A stretch of DNA of 64,000 nt from Akkermansia sp. N21116 (lineage in GTDB: Bacteria; Verrucomicrobiota; Verrucomicrobiia; Verrucomicrobiales; Akkermansiaceae), in NCBI RefSeq assembly GCF_029854705.2, contig NZ_CP139035.1, positions 868,001 to 932,000 of the forward strand, written 5' to 3'. The notes beneath the pieces were generated by a model. The model did not search any database, had not been told where the DNA came from, and saw nothing but the letters and a program-made list of their open reading frames with translations. Shown here one piece after another: positions 30,601 to 38,128 of the stretch. Made by a program: the position numbers and the translations under genes. Every line of letters starts with the position of its first letter. The first letter of the stretch is position 1.

Positions 30601-33600
30601 TTCACGGGGGCGACCCTGGCGGAAGCCAAAACGAATGCCTTGACTGTCGGCAATCTTTCCGGGGCCGGAGAATTCCGAGGCGATTATGGGACTCCTGAAA
30701 CCGACCGGGCTTCCCAGCGTTTCCTTTCCGTGACACAGACGCGGGATGAAATCTACTCTGGCATTTTCATGACGGCATCATCCGGCCGCGATATCGGCCT
30801 GTTGAAGAACGGCAGCGGGACATTGACTCTGAGCGGAGCCAATACGTCACAGGCGGATCTGGACATCAACGCCGGCGGCATCATCCTGTCGGGTGCCGGC
30901 GTCTGGAAGGGCGCCATCAACCTGACGGCTGCCGGCTCTACTCTGACTTACGCCAATACCTCCGACATCACGCAGGGAACGGCGGTCACCGCCGCCGCCG
31001 GTTCGTCCATCAACTTCACGGGCGGACAGACCTACACCCTCTCCAACGAATCGAATGCCATTGCCGGCAGCGTCTCGGTCGGAAAGGCCGGAGACGCGAC
31101 AGGCACGAAACTCGTCCTTTCCGGAGGATTCGGTGCCGGTTCCATCTCCCTGGCAACCGATCAGGATGCCCTGGAACTTTCCGGCGCCGACAAGGAACTC
31201 TCCGGCGAACTCTCCGGCAACGGTTCCCTGAGCGTTACAGGAGGCACCCAGACGCTTTCTTATGCCAATTCCGCCTTTATCGGCGCCGTCTCGGTCTCGG
31301 GCGGCACGCTGCGCGCCGGGTCGAACACGGCCCTGGGGAACAGCGACATTGACGTGTCGGGCACCGGCGCCTTGGACGTCAACGGAAAAACCCTCGCCAA
31401 CAAAGTCGTCCTCACAGGCGGTTCCCTGGCGGGCGGCAACGCGTCGTCCATCGGCGACCTCTCCGTCAACGTGGCCGGAGCAGCTTCCGCCAGCGTGAAA
31501 ACCACGTCCCTGACCGGAGCCCTGAGCGTCGACAACCTCTCCCTCTCCTCCTACAACACCTTCGCCGCGAGCGACAACCTGATCGTCCGCAGCACGATGA
31601 CGCTGGGCAGGGGCGCCCGGGCCACCGTGGCGGGCAACCTGGCTCTCGGCGGCTCGCTGCGACTGGACAGCCTGATTACGTCCCCGTCCACGGCCTCGCT
31701 GGCCATCACCGGCACGCTGACGTCGACGGCCTCTTCCGGGAACCTCACCATCGACGTTTCCCGCACCTACCTCTCGCAGCTCACCACGGGCAATTACACC
31801 CTCGCCACCTATGCCACCCAGGGCAGCCTGACGCCGGAGCAGATCCTCGCCGGCAACGCCTACGCGGACGACAGCTCCGTCATGAACTGGAACGACGTTT
31901 CCAACGTCTACTCCTTCAAGCTGGACACCGCCTCGTCCGGCGGCATGACGACCCTCGCCCTCGTCGCCTTCGTCGATACGGACAAAGCCTGGGTATGGGA
32001 TGGTGCCTCCGTCGCCACATGGGATCCGTCTGCCTCCAACTGGATTCCCGTTTCCGGGGATACGAGCGGCACCAACACAGGCAAGGTCGTTTACTTCGGC
32101 TCCCCCTCCATCGGAGAAACCGACCGGACCGTCAACGTAGACGGCGAAGGAGTTGCCCCCATCTTCATGATGGTAGACACCAATACGACCTACACCTTCA
32201 CGGGAGACGGTTCGATTGCCACGGACGAACTTGCCATGACCGGCATCGGTACGACCGTCCTCGAGAATGCCAAGGCCGATGGGGCGTCCAATGCCATCAA
32301 GCGCATTTCCCTGCAGAAGGGTACCGTCAAAGTCACGTCGGATGCCGCCATGGGCACGCCGGAAAGCATCTCCTTTGAAGGAGGCGTCCTGGAATACGGA
32401 ACCTCCGGCCTCGCCGACGTCTCCGCCGCCATGAGCGTCAAGGACGGCTCCGGCCTCAACCTGGCCGTCTCCGAAGGGGCTTCGGCCACCGTCGGAAAAC
32501 TTTCCGCCGACCTCGCCTCCGACACCTCCCTCGTCCTCAACAAGTACGGAGCCGGGGAACTCGTCCTCGACCAGGACTTCGCCGGCACGGCCAACGTCAC
32601 CGGACTCTACGATCTCGCCGACACGGTCAACGTCGCCCGCGACGACAATGACGCCGGCACGCTGACCCTCACCGACGGACACACCTACGGCGCCGTCAAC
32701 GTCGGCTCCGCCCACACCCTCCGCATCGCCGACGATGCGGAAGTAACGGTGAACTCCATGATCGGCGGCATCGCCGACGAAACCGGCTCCACCGGCTACG
32801 GCACGGTTTCCATCGGATCCGGAGCCGTCCTCGCCATCGGCACGGCCGGAACGCTCTCCACGGCCCTGGAACTGGGCAACGGCTCGGGCCTCGTCCTTGC
32901 CGACGGAGGAGAAGGTTCCCCCAACACCCTGGCCGGAGCCATCACCCTCTCGACCGAAGGCGACGGACAGGCCCGCGTCACCGGCGGAGGTACCGTCCTG
33001 CTGGCCGGAACGATCGCCTCGTCCGACATTGCCGGCAACACCTCGGCCCTGACCCTCGAAAACGCCTCCTTCGACGCCTCCGGAGCCTCCTTCGCCGACA
33101 CGGTCAACCTCACCCTCGGCACCGCCGACGCATCCGGCACCGCCACCCTCTTCGACCTCGGAAGCGACGCCTCCAAGGCCATCGCCCTGGCCGGACTCAA
33201 CGTCCTCTCCGATGCCGCCGTCAAAGGCATCGCCGGGCAGACCCTCAGCTTCGGCTCCGGCTCGCTGGCAGGCACCCTCGACGGCGACTTCACCGTCCGT
33301 CTCACGGGAGGAGCCGACGGCGCCGGCAGCGTCTCCCTCGACGTGACCGACACCGCCGACCTGGGCGGCGTCCTCTTCTCCGTCGCCGGAGGCACGTTCG
33401 GACTCAACGGCCTGGCCGGAACCAACTCCATCGCCATCTCCGGGGGCAGCCTCACCGGCGCCTCCAACTGGACCGGACGCGTCAGCGCCGACACCACCTC
33501 GCAGTACGGCGACATCGACCTGGGCGGCCTCACGGCCTCCTCCCTCAAGGAAGCCACCCTCGCCTCCGGCTACGTCGTCAACGGCATCGGACAGGGAGCC

Positions 33601-36600
33601 GTCTCCCTCGACACCGCCGACATCGGACTCGGAGTCGCCAACACCATCTTCCGCCACGGTTCCACCGGAGCCACGGAAGGCGCCGGCGCCACCGTCCTCA
33701 ACTTCGGGGAAGGAACCCCGGACGCCAACTCCGTCACCATGGCCGGGGACTCCGTCATGGTCCTGCGCTCCGACGACGAACTCAGCCAGTACTTCCTCGA
33801 CAAGCTCGCCATCATGTACGGCAAGGACGAACTCCTGCCCGACTACGCCGAACCCGAAGAAGCCTCCAACACCATCAGCCTCACCCTCACCAACGGCGCC
33901 CTCAACCTCACCGCCGGACAGATCAAATTCGATCCCCTCCTGCGCACCTGGGGGCTGAAACTCGAGTCCGTCGACTCCGCCTCCGGCTCCATCGTCGTCA
34001 GCGGCAACCTCTCCGTCTGGCAGGCCTCCAAGGAAGGTAACATCACCGGGTACGACGACCTCGTCGACTACCGCGCCGTCTACGTCAACAGGGACATGAG
34101 CATCACCCTGCCCGGCAGCGACTCGGAACCCCTCACCGTCAAATACCTCAGCGGACAGAAGGGAACCACCCTCGCCATCGACAGCGACGGGACGGGCACC
34201 GCCCGCGTCCGCTTCTACAACGACCGCGACAAGGACGGGGAACTCGTCGACTCCGTCCTCGCCGGCAACCTCACCGCCGGGGAACACACCGCCCTCTCCA
34301 AAACCGGGGAAGCCACCCTCACCATCGGGGGCACCGCCACCCTCGGCGGCAGCCTCACCGTCGAAGAAGGCGGCATCGCCCTGACCCGCGTCGGAGCCGC
34401 CCACTCCATCGCCTCCCTCACCGTCGGCGACGGAGACGCGCAAGCCGCCACCTTCACCCTCTCCGGACAGGGAGCCTCGGCCGCCGTCGGCACCCTTGCT
34501 GTCGGCCGGGACGGTACCCTCGCCCTCACCGGCGCCAAGTCCGTCCTCGAAGCCGGCGCCCTGGACGAAGCCTCCGGCTCCATCCTCCTGGGCGGAGACT
34601 CCACCCTGAAACTCGCCTCCGGCGCCGCCATCGCCGGCACCGTCAAGGCCCTCGGCGGCGCGGCAGGATCGGGCATCCTCGAACTCGGGGCGGGCACCAC
34701 CACCTTCACCGCCGCGGGAGCCCTCGACGGCATCGCCCTGGTCACCGGGGAAGCCACCCGCCTCGTCCTCGACACCCCGGACACCTCCGCCACCCTCACC
34801 GCCTGGAACGGCCTGGGCACCCTCGCCGGGGAAGGAAGCCTCACCCTCACCGGGAAAGCCTCCTACGCCGGCACCCTCGCCGACTTCGGCGGCACCCTCG
34901 CCGCCTCCGGCAGGGACGCCTCCCTCACCCTCGCGGGCACCGGCAGCAAGGCGGCCGCCCTCGCCGCCTCCGGAGGGGGCTCCCTCACCCTCGACTACAC
35001 CTCCGGGGACGCCACCTACTCCGGCCTCACCCTCACGGGCGGCTCCACGGCCACCCTCATCGCTGGCAACGGGGACGGGACCAACAACACCCTCACCCTG
35101 CGCCGGGGAGGCACCGTCAGCGGAGACTCCACCCTCGGCTTCATCCTCAACACCGAAGCCTCCGGCAGCCTCTCCTCCACGAGCCCCCTCGTCACCACCG
35201 GAGGCAGGGAAACCCTCGACATCGCCGAGGGAGCCACCGTCCGCCTCGCGGCCGGAGACGGCCAGGAAGTCATCCACGGCACCATGCCCCTGCAAATCGC
35301 CCTGGCCTCCAAAGTCAGCCAGCAGGGAGGCATCAACCTCGTCTTCGACGAACTCTTCGGCAAATACTTCGACCCGTCGCAGTCCCGCGTCGAAACCGTC
35401 GAGGGCACCATGATCCTCACCACCGCCGCCAACCGCAACGGCTTCTACGTCCACCAGGCGCAGAGCGAGACGGCCCGCAGCGGCGGAGCCCTCATGGACA
35501 ACGCCCTGGTCACCGTCAACCCGCAGACCACCGACAGGGACAGCACCCTCGCCGCCCTCCTCAACGCCGTGGACGCCTCCATCAAGGCCCACGACCGTGC
35601 CGGAGCCAGCCGCACCATGGCCGCCGCCGCGGGCAGCACGGTAACGAGCCTCCTGGGCTCGCTGCAGGCCGACTACCGCTACCAGCAGACCCTGGTGCGC
35701 AACCGGATGACCACCATGGGGCTGCCCGACGGGTACAGCTACGAAGGAGACCTCCCCCTGTGGAACACCTGGCTGCAGGCCACCGGCACCTACAACCGCC
35801 TCAACACCGACGGGGACGAAGCGGGCTACCAGTACAACACCTGGGGAGGCACCTTCGGGGTCGACGCCAACCTCAGCAGCAAATTCACCGCGGGGCTCGC
35901 CATGACGGCGAGCTACGGGAAACTCACCTCGACGGCGGCCGACTCCCTCAGCGGAGACATGGAAGTCTACTACGTGAACCTCTTCGGTCGCTACCAGAGC
36001 GGCAAGTGGGGGCACAACGTCATCCTGACGGCGGGGTGGAGCCAGAGCGACATCGACCGCACCGTCCCCTGCGGCTCGGGCAGCTACACCGGCCACGGCA
36101 CGCCCGGGGGGCAGGTGTGGGGAGCGATGTACGAAGGCACCTACGACATCAGTCTCAACGAAGAGAACAGCGCGATCCTCCAGCCCCTCGTCAACGTCTC
36201 CATCCTCAAGAGCAGCGTGGACGACTACACGGAAGAGGGTGCGGGCAGCGCGGGACTCCGCGCCGGCGGCATGGACGCCACGACGGGCACCGTCTCGGCG
36301 GGAGTGCGCTGGATGGGCCTGACGGGAGGCAACCTGTTCGGTCGCGAATCCCTGGCGGAAGTGCGGGCGCAGGTGTCGCAGGACTTCGGAGACACGCGGA
36401 ACGAAGCGCAGGTGGGCTTCGTGGGCGTGCCCGGCTTCAGCCGTGGAGTGAAGGGGAGCAAGGCGGGGACGACGGGCCTGCAATTCGGTGCGGGACTGAG
36501 CATCCCGACCGGGGACCAGGGCACGATCTTTGTGGAAGCCAACGCGGACCTGCGGAGCCGGATGACCTCGGCCAACGGGAGCATAGGCTACCGGTACAAC

Positions 36601-36606
36601 TTCTGA
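24652..36606 (+). CDS. Giant autotransporter adhesin-like protein 3 (3984 aa)
   Basis: Largest paralogue. Starts MKLRLPLLLRAALL, with a long signal region of about 50 residues ending near LSTQAEDYSG, comparable to the extended signal peptides of some autotransporters. The passenger is beta-strand repeat rich (e.g. KNGSGTLTLSGANTSQADLD near nt 30805). A ~280-residue segment is duplicated at protein level: DVETVNILSGT onward (nt 25602-26440) and DVETVNVLSGT onward (28314-29160). The VKPRSMEVTGGDYTFNAGT module near 29780 matches the one in gene 2. The barrel spans about nt 35750-36603 and ends YRYNF then TGA TAG. From about 34013 the gene is nearly identical to gene 2, including the terminator. 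The 5' 4-5 kb is AT-richer than the 3' half. Own candidate invertible promoter, apparently turned away in this assembly. Confidence 0.93.
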   Translation: MKLRLPLLLRAALLSVAPVASYFRTVTSGTLAVSCLVAGFSLGTALSTQAEDYSGPMTLEGGLSEDQASALTGETSFTITGTSPFTFTGALTGNSNNLKILDGSLILNALSGVNNITLESGSSLTLNSTNQGFNTINIKSGSELVIKTNGNFAASKWLYGGGTIAIDIGTATLLGGNFVVNAIPNAANFSGNRFTGTYEIRSGRFQLNTANNGKIGFNTNATIAVKDGAQTFLSIADDGNWGMNFNLSGAGMFDNIAAAMRISKTMTLTGAVALAADATIYVDSGATATLSHTDGITGVGHTLIKSGAGTLSVKNQSDVETVNILSGTIIWDGASSAATQPYLFGNTVNIGSGGTLSVLLPDDKAASRLIGTTINLSEGGTLSHGVVNGNKFNATYTNGITITETTEVVGDAATISVPGYMRGITTSKLNGSGTLYINRLNGFNSDPGLFTQSTFAIDGVDDNEANRFTGEIIINSPDDGAKYTYLSLNHQFAAQKAKISLQAVYSGLFLGADEVVVAGLESPRTTARVEVLPGLASASSNLTIDYSGAAPLTYTGSFGAGISIFKQGTGEQALSGDMTAFTGTINLEEGTLILSGATSSQGLQLGTITEGTLGIGTKVQYSDQLSSADVMVQMQTGGILVIDANSASLGNTVVSGGTSISLAGGGSLDLGKFSVVGSGGLLNINLGDADISTLSLSATGTTQSIIQSAVIASSGDKLYTASGYTGNNVSFSEIDLLVNDSVSGADKYYYRNGGSVTLSQPEYSMNSLLINGDADGATTDEIILNGAALSADTLTFASSSAYGIKDGETAGSLAVKQLSLFGLGTLTLNTASTIGQITGSGALVLSQNTTIQSGTTTLTRLNFNGTTLTLGTDTTKAELSYTSTALSLTNDTNLVLKNNSSLSLKELRLAGNNKFFTLGDDNGSIGVLNTVSFVGADGGANATTMNIKSGSVLNITGSVDGTSGEGSLIVGHWDASSIINLAGEMNALSAHFSAVSSTSDKAKVNVDNGGVLNIKGLDLAYKRDPGGGVSVILNEGGTINIGADGIGKTTANDGSFVLTLNGGTLGILNTVDSWTGVKNMLIGGSVTLNTDKYTPDTTGQGDDYNGYLGGVGTITINGTLTGTAGTANLTIAGGGEVILTGPNGQYHGNITISEGAKLTSKSGANARPVGSASATITLNRDSELAFTGPSSSSFTFEGNIVGNGLGTIESSTTLKLVDTDIDVETVNVLSGTLTWQNTTNDHASMPLDTVFRLGERAVVSSGATLVITLPDEAGGDNRLNNIDTAFTLQEGGTMTMGAANNRINRGLTIEQTAEEGDQAKINLNNWGKPLILSQLNGAGNLLVERQAGASDSSPNDQNRLEINGADAIESNRFTGTIHLSNGDGGVTGGNIHKVLYLVLGHEFAAQNAVISLDHDGTRLALGVAETTIAGLTSAFNSGIVNKSGLDSASLIVHYNGTDSMTYAGSIEAGVNLVKTGTGTQILNGDLTAFNGTFTAQDGQLTVNGKAVAGAEEGTTLPVVGSGTRFNLDGGKLSFPSLIAGSTLTTTSASNGSLTGTLSLDGGSIVVLDDTDTLQYAVSDGGSITLGSGVVFDISALASRGSGSYTYNMFTLTGGLDKSRISITGMSIDEDSRDKIDYRLGADNLLQLVYDKTDVTLTWAGDSDSNTWQTKGGLTPWIAEGSDDNQFYSNDKVVFTDAAAEKTVSIVGTVKPRSMEVTGGDYTFNAGTNGTISGSGSLSLTGGSLTMNLANTGWNGAISVGSAKLVANTAGALGTGTLTLNDGSTLGFVSEGLDSLTSINIADSATATLLWSGDQGTLNNRFTLGSNSILKVDAGTTAAAGSLTQALGTGQTLQFKGDFTGATLAVTGSGLLELLDSTKAATDLRNGVSYKVGSNAALTLTGNGDYNSGSLSGTGTLNMVVNGSNLFISSLGHDFSGTLNIAGTGNNYLIFGTNASTAAGEHSLFTGTPDLVMDEGAKVIINRLFTGATLAEAKTNALTVGNLSGAGEFRGDYGTPETDRASQRFLSVTQTRDEIYSGIFMTASSGRDIGLLKNGSGTLTLSGANTSQADLDINAGGIILSGAGVWKGAINLTAAGSTLTYANTSDITQGTAVTAAAGSSINFTGGQTYTLSNESNAIAGSVSVGKAGDATGTKLVLSGGFGAGSISLATDQDALELSGADKELSGELSGNGSLSVTGGTQTLSYANSAFIGAVSVSGGTLRAGSNTALGNSDIDVSGTGALDVNGKTLANKVVLTGGSLAGGNASSIGDLSVNVAGAASASVKTTSLTGALSVDNLSLSSYNTFAASDNLIVRSTMTLGRGARATVAGNLALGGSLRLDSLITSPSTASLAITGTLTSTASSGNLTIDVSRTYLSQLTTGNYTLATYATQGSLTPEQILAGNAYADDSSVMNWNDVSNVYSFKLDTASSGGMTTLALVAFVDTDKAWVWDGASVATWDPSASNWIPVSGDTSGTNTGKVVYFGSPSIGETDRTVNVDGEGVAPIFMMVDTNTTYTFTGDGSIATDELAMTGIGTTVLENAKADGASNAIKRISLQKGTVKVTSDAAMGTPESISFEGGVLEYGTSGLADVSAAMSVKDGSGLNLAVSEGASATVGKLSADLASDTSLVLNKYGAGELVLDQDFAGTANVTGLYDLADTVNVARDDNDAGTLTLTDGHTYGAVNVGSAHTLRIADDAEVTVNSMIGGIADETGSTGYGTVSIGSGAVLAIGTAGTLSTALELGNGSGLVLADGGEGSPNTLAGAITLSTEGDGQARVTGGGTVLLAGTIASSDIAGNTSALTLENASFDASGASFADTVNLTLGTADASGTATLFDLGSDASKAIALAGLNVLSDAAVKGIAGQTLSFGSGSLAGTLDGDFTVRLTGGADGAGSVSLDVTDTADLGGVLFSVAGGTFGLNGLAGTNSIAISGGSLTGASNWTGRVSADTTSQYGDIDLGGLTASSLKEATLASGYVVNGIGQGAVSLDTADIGLGVANTIFRHGSTGATEGAGATVLNFGEGTPDANSVTMAGDSVMVLRSDDELSQYFLDKLAIMYGKDELLPDYAEPEEASNTISLTLTNGALNLTAGQIKFDPLLRTWGLKLESVDSASGSIVVSGNLSVWQASKEGNITGYDDLVDYRAVYVNRDMSITLPGSDSEPLTVKYLSGQKGTTLAIDSDGTGTARVRFYNDRDKDGELVDSVLAGNLTAGEHTALSKTGEATLTIGGTATLGGSLTVEEGGIALTRVGAAHSIASLTVGDGDAQAATFTLSGQGASAAVGTLAVGRDGTLALTGAKSVLEAGALDEASGSILLGGDSTLKLASGAAIAGTVKALGGAAGSGILELGAGTTTFTAAGALDGIALVTGEATRLVLDTPDTSATLTAWNGLGTLAGEGSLTLTGKASYAGTLADFGGTLAASGRDASLTLAGTGSKAAALAASGGGSLTLDYTSGDATYSGLTLTGGSTATLIAGNGDGTNNTLTLRRGGTVSGDSTLGFILNTEASGSLSSTSPLVTTGGRETLDIAEGATVRLAAGDGQEVIHGTMPLQIALASKVSQQGGINLVFDELFGKYFDPSQSRVETVEGTMILTTAANRNGFYVHQAQSETARSGGALMDNALVTVNPQTTDRDSTLAALLNAVDASIKAHDRAGASRTMAAAAGSTVTSLLGSLQADYRYQQTLVRNRMTTMGLPDGYSYEGDLPLWNTWLQATGTYNRLNTDGDEAGYQYNTWGGTFGVDANLSSKFTAGLAMTASYGKLTSTAADSLSGDMEVYYVNLFGRYQSGKWGHNVILTAGWSQSDIDRTVPCGSGSYTGHGTPGGQVWGAMYEGTYDISLNEENSAILQPLVNVSILKSSVDDYTEEGAGSAGLRAGGMDATTGTVSAGVRWMGLTGGNLFGRESLAEVRAQVSQDFGDTRNEAQVGFVGVPGFSRGVKGSKAGTTGLQFGAGLSIPTGDQGTIFVEANADLRSRMTSANGSIGYRYNF
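25602..26440 (+). repeat. Internal passenger duplication in gene 3, first copy
   Basis: Diverged protein-level repeat with 28314-29160. Shared landmarks in order: DVETVN.LSGT, LPD (LLPDDKA / TLPDEAG), LNG(S/A)G, NRFTG(E/T)I, L.H(Q/E)FAAQ, TYTGS / TYAGS, then TAF(T/N)GT. Boundaries are approximate. Confidence 0.7.
28314..29160 (+). repeat. Internal passenger duplication in gene 3, second copy
   Basis: Second copy of the module at 25602-26440, with the same ordered landmarks ending in DLTAFNGTFTAQDG. The copies are separated by about 1.9 kb of unrelated passenger, so the duplication is not a simple tandem. Boundaries are approximate. Confidence 0.7.
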
Positions 36607-36675
36607 TAGGAACAGAAGACGCAATAAAAGAGAAACACAGCGGGGCGGCTCCTCCACACAACGAGGGGTCGCCCC
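34013..36675 (+). repeat. Long direct repeat, copy B (3' end of autotransporter gene 3)
   Basis: About 2663 bp nearly identical to 21588-24172, including stop codons and terminator stem. Contains 78 bp (26 residues around GDGDAQAATFTLSGQGAS, near 34425-34500) missing in copy A; the reading frame is kept in both. Confidence 0.92.
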
Positions 36676-36684
36676 AAACTGTTT
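36642..36684 (+). terminator. Rho-independent terminator of autotransporter gene 3
   Basis: Same 13-bp stem as after gene 2 (36642-36654 with 36663-36675, loop CACACAAC), followed by AAACTGTTTT, a weaker T-run than in gene 2. Confidence 0.75.
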
Positions 36685-36761
36685 TAAGATGCCTCTGGAT
36701 TGTCTGGACTTTTCTTGCGATTCCGTGATACGGAGGGATGTGCCTGCCCGGCAATATTTGC

Positions 36762-37115
36762 ATGAAAAAGATCACCATTTACCATAATCCATCCTGCAGC
36801 AAGTCCCGTGAAGCGTTGAAGCTGATTCGTGAGGCCGGAGAAGAACCCGAAATCATTTTGTACAAAGAAACCCCGCCAACGCATGAAAAACTGGCGGAAT
36901 TGATTCAAGCGACAGGTCTTGGCGTTCGTGGTCTCATTCGCACCGGTGAAGATATCTATGAGGAACTTCATTTGGATGATGAAAAATGGACTGACGATCA
37001 GTTGATTGATGTGATGATTGAACATCCGGAATTGATCAACAGGCCGATTGTCGTCACGGAGAAGGGCGTACGTCTTTGCCGTCCGATGGAAGCTCTGCGT
37101 GATATCCTTCCCTGA
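36762..37115 (+). CDS. arsC: ArsC-family arsenate reductase (glutaredoxin-type)
   Basis: 117-aa thioredoxin-fold protein. It begins MKKITIYHNPSCSKSR with the catalytic cysteine at residue 12 and carries ILYKETPPT, the VRGLIRTGE and INRPIVV arginines and LCRPMEALRDILP, all as in E. coli plasmid ArsC. These residues fit arsenate reduction with glutathione/glutaredoxin; the shorter Spx-like or YffB-like relatives lack this full set. The ATG at 36762 is chosen because it matches the family start; an ATG at 36738 is directly preceded by GGAGGG but has zero spacing. No arsenite pump or ArsR regulator is adjacent, so it stands alone. Confidence 0.85.
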   Translation: MKKITIYHNPSCSKSREALKLIREAGEEPEIILYKETPPTHEKLAELIQATGLGVRGLIRTGEDIYEELHLDDEKWTDDQLIDVMIEHPELINRPIVVTEKGVRLCRPMEALRDILP

Positions 37116-37217
37116 GAGCCAGAATGGGTCGTTGAAGAGCAGGTCGGTAAAACGGTTTTTACCCCGGCCTATTTCTGCTTTGCATCGCGGTAGACGTATG
37201 ATAGTTTATTCTAAAAT

Positions 37218-37931
37218 ATGAATATTTCCTTTTCTCCCCGAAAATCTTCCCGAGGATTTACCTTGATCGAACTTTTGGTCGTCATTGCGATTCTGGCATC
37301 TTTGGCCAGTATTGCTTATACGGTGTTTCTGGGAAGCCAGCGTAAATCGGACCGTACCCAGTGCATGGCGAACTTCAATGAACTCAAGCATCTGGGAACC
37401 CAGTATGCCGAGGATCATTATGGCATTCTGCCTTGCAGCGGCATGGATGACGATGAGACGACGGAAAATTACGATGAGAGCATGGGATGGTGGGTTGCCC
37501 TTGCTCCGTATGTGCTGACGGCTTACGAGCAGCAACCCAGCTCGGCTGCCGTGCCGCCGTCCCTGCCTGCAACGTTCCGTTGCCCGGCCGACCGCAATAT
37601 GGCTCGCTATTCCCGTACCGATTACGTGGAAGCGACTCCCGACACCGTTTCCTATACGAGTTGGACGGATAACAGCCAGGATCCCTCCAATCCTTCATCC
37701 AGTATCCAGATCAGCCGAGGCCAGCTCTTGTCCGGTATTCCATGGCTGTCCGATGGCCAGGCTATGGAAAGAAAGAGCATCCGGACCGATGCCGATTTCA
37801 AGGAATATGTCCTGCCTGTCACGGAACGCCATGCCGACTACATTTGCGTGCTGTATGCCGACGGTTCCATCAAGCAGATTGAGGAACCGACGTTCCAGAA
37901 GGTTGCCGTTGGATTGAAGGACAAAAACTGA
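37218..37931 (+). CDS. Prepilin-type pseudopilin (type II secretion/type IV pilus-like)
   Basis: 237-aa protein with a class III signal: basic leader ending SSRG, then FTLIELLVVIAILASLASIA. A prepilin peptidase would cut after the Gly and methylate the Phe; the Glu at +5 is present. The C-terminal domain has the HADYICVLYADGSIKQ strand typical of the many verrucomicrobial and planctomycete pseudopilins, in which these genes occur singly and in large numbers. It carries no pilus or secretion gene next to it, so its assembly partner is unknown. A strong terminator follows at 37979. Confidence 0.88.
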   Translation: MNISFSPRKSSRGFTLIELLVVIAILASLASIAYTVFLGSQRKSDRTQCMANFNELKHLGTQYAEDHYGILPCSGMDDDETTENYDESMGWWVALAPYVLTAYEQQPSSAAVPPSLPATFRCPADRNMARYSRTDYVEATPDTVSYTSWTDNSQDPSNPSSSIQISRGQLLSGIPWLSDGQAMERKSIRTDADFKEYVLPVTERHADYICVLYADGSIKQIEEPTFQKVAVGLKDKN

Positions 37932-37978
37932 TCTCATGTTTCTTGTCCGGCGGAATGATCTGCCGTTTTCTGAAAAAG

Positions 37979-38016
37979 ACCTCCGTTCCGGCCTTCGGGC
38001 AAGAACGGAGGTTTTG
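37979..38016 (+). terminator. Rho-independent terminator after the pseudopilin gene
   Basis: ACCTCCGTTC at 37979-37988 pairs perfectly with GAACGGAGGT at 38003-38012, followed by TTTT. Confidence 0.85.
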
Positions 38017-38070
38017 CGTTGATTGAGAAGTGGGATGGATCAGGGAGGCAGAGGGATTTTTTTTCGGCGC

Positions 38071-38081
38071 TTACGTTAAAA
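38071..38081. promoter_or_regulatory. Candidate LacI-family operator upstream of the 38129 glycosidase
   Basis: TTACGTTAAAA is the exact reverse complement of TTTTAACGTAA at 53095-53105, 32 nt upstream of the LacI-family gene, and one base different from 52780-52790 in the same intergenic region. It lies 47 nt before the glycosidase start. A shared operator is inference. Confidence 0.35.
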
Positions 38082-38128
38082 GTCGTTATTTTTAGAAAGA
38101 TTACCTGATTTGGCACGTATTTTGAGAT

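Noticed and set aside
30847-36657. 1936-aa open frame on the minus strand inside autotransporter 3
   Set aside because: Antisense shadow of a C/G-ending codon pattern: Val/Gly/Glu/Asp-rich, no family motif, and the plus-strand frame is a clear autotransporter.
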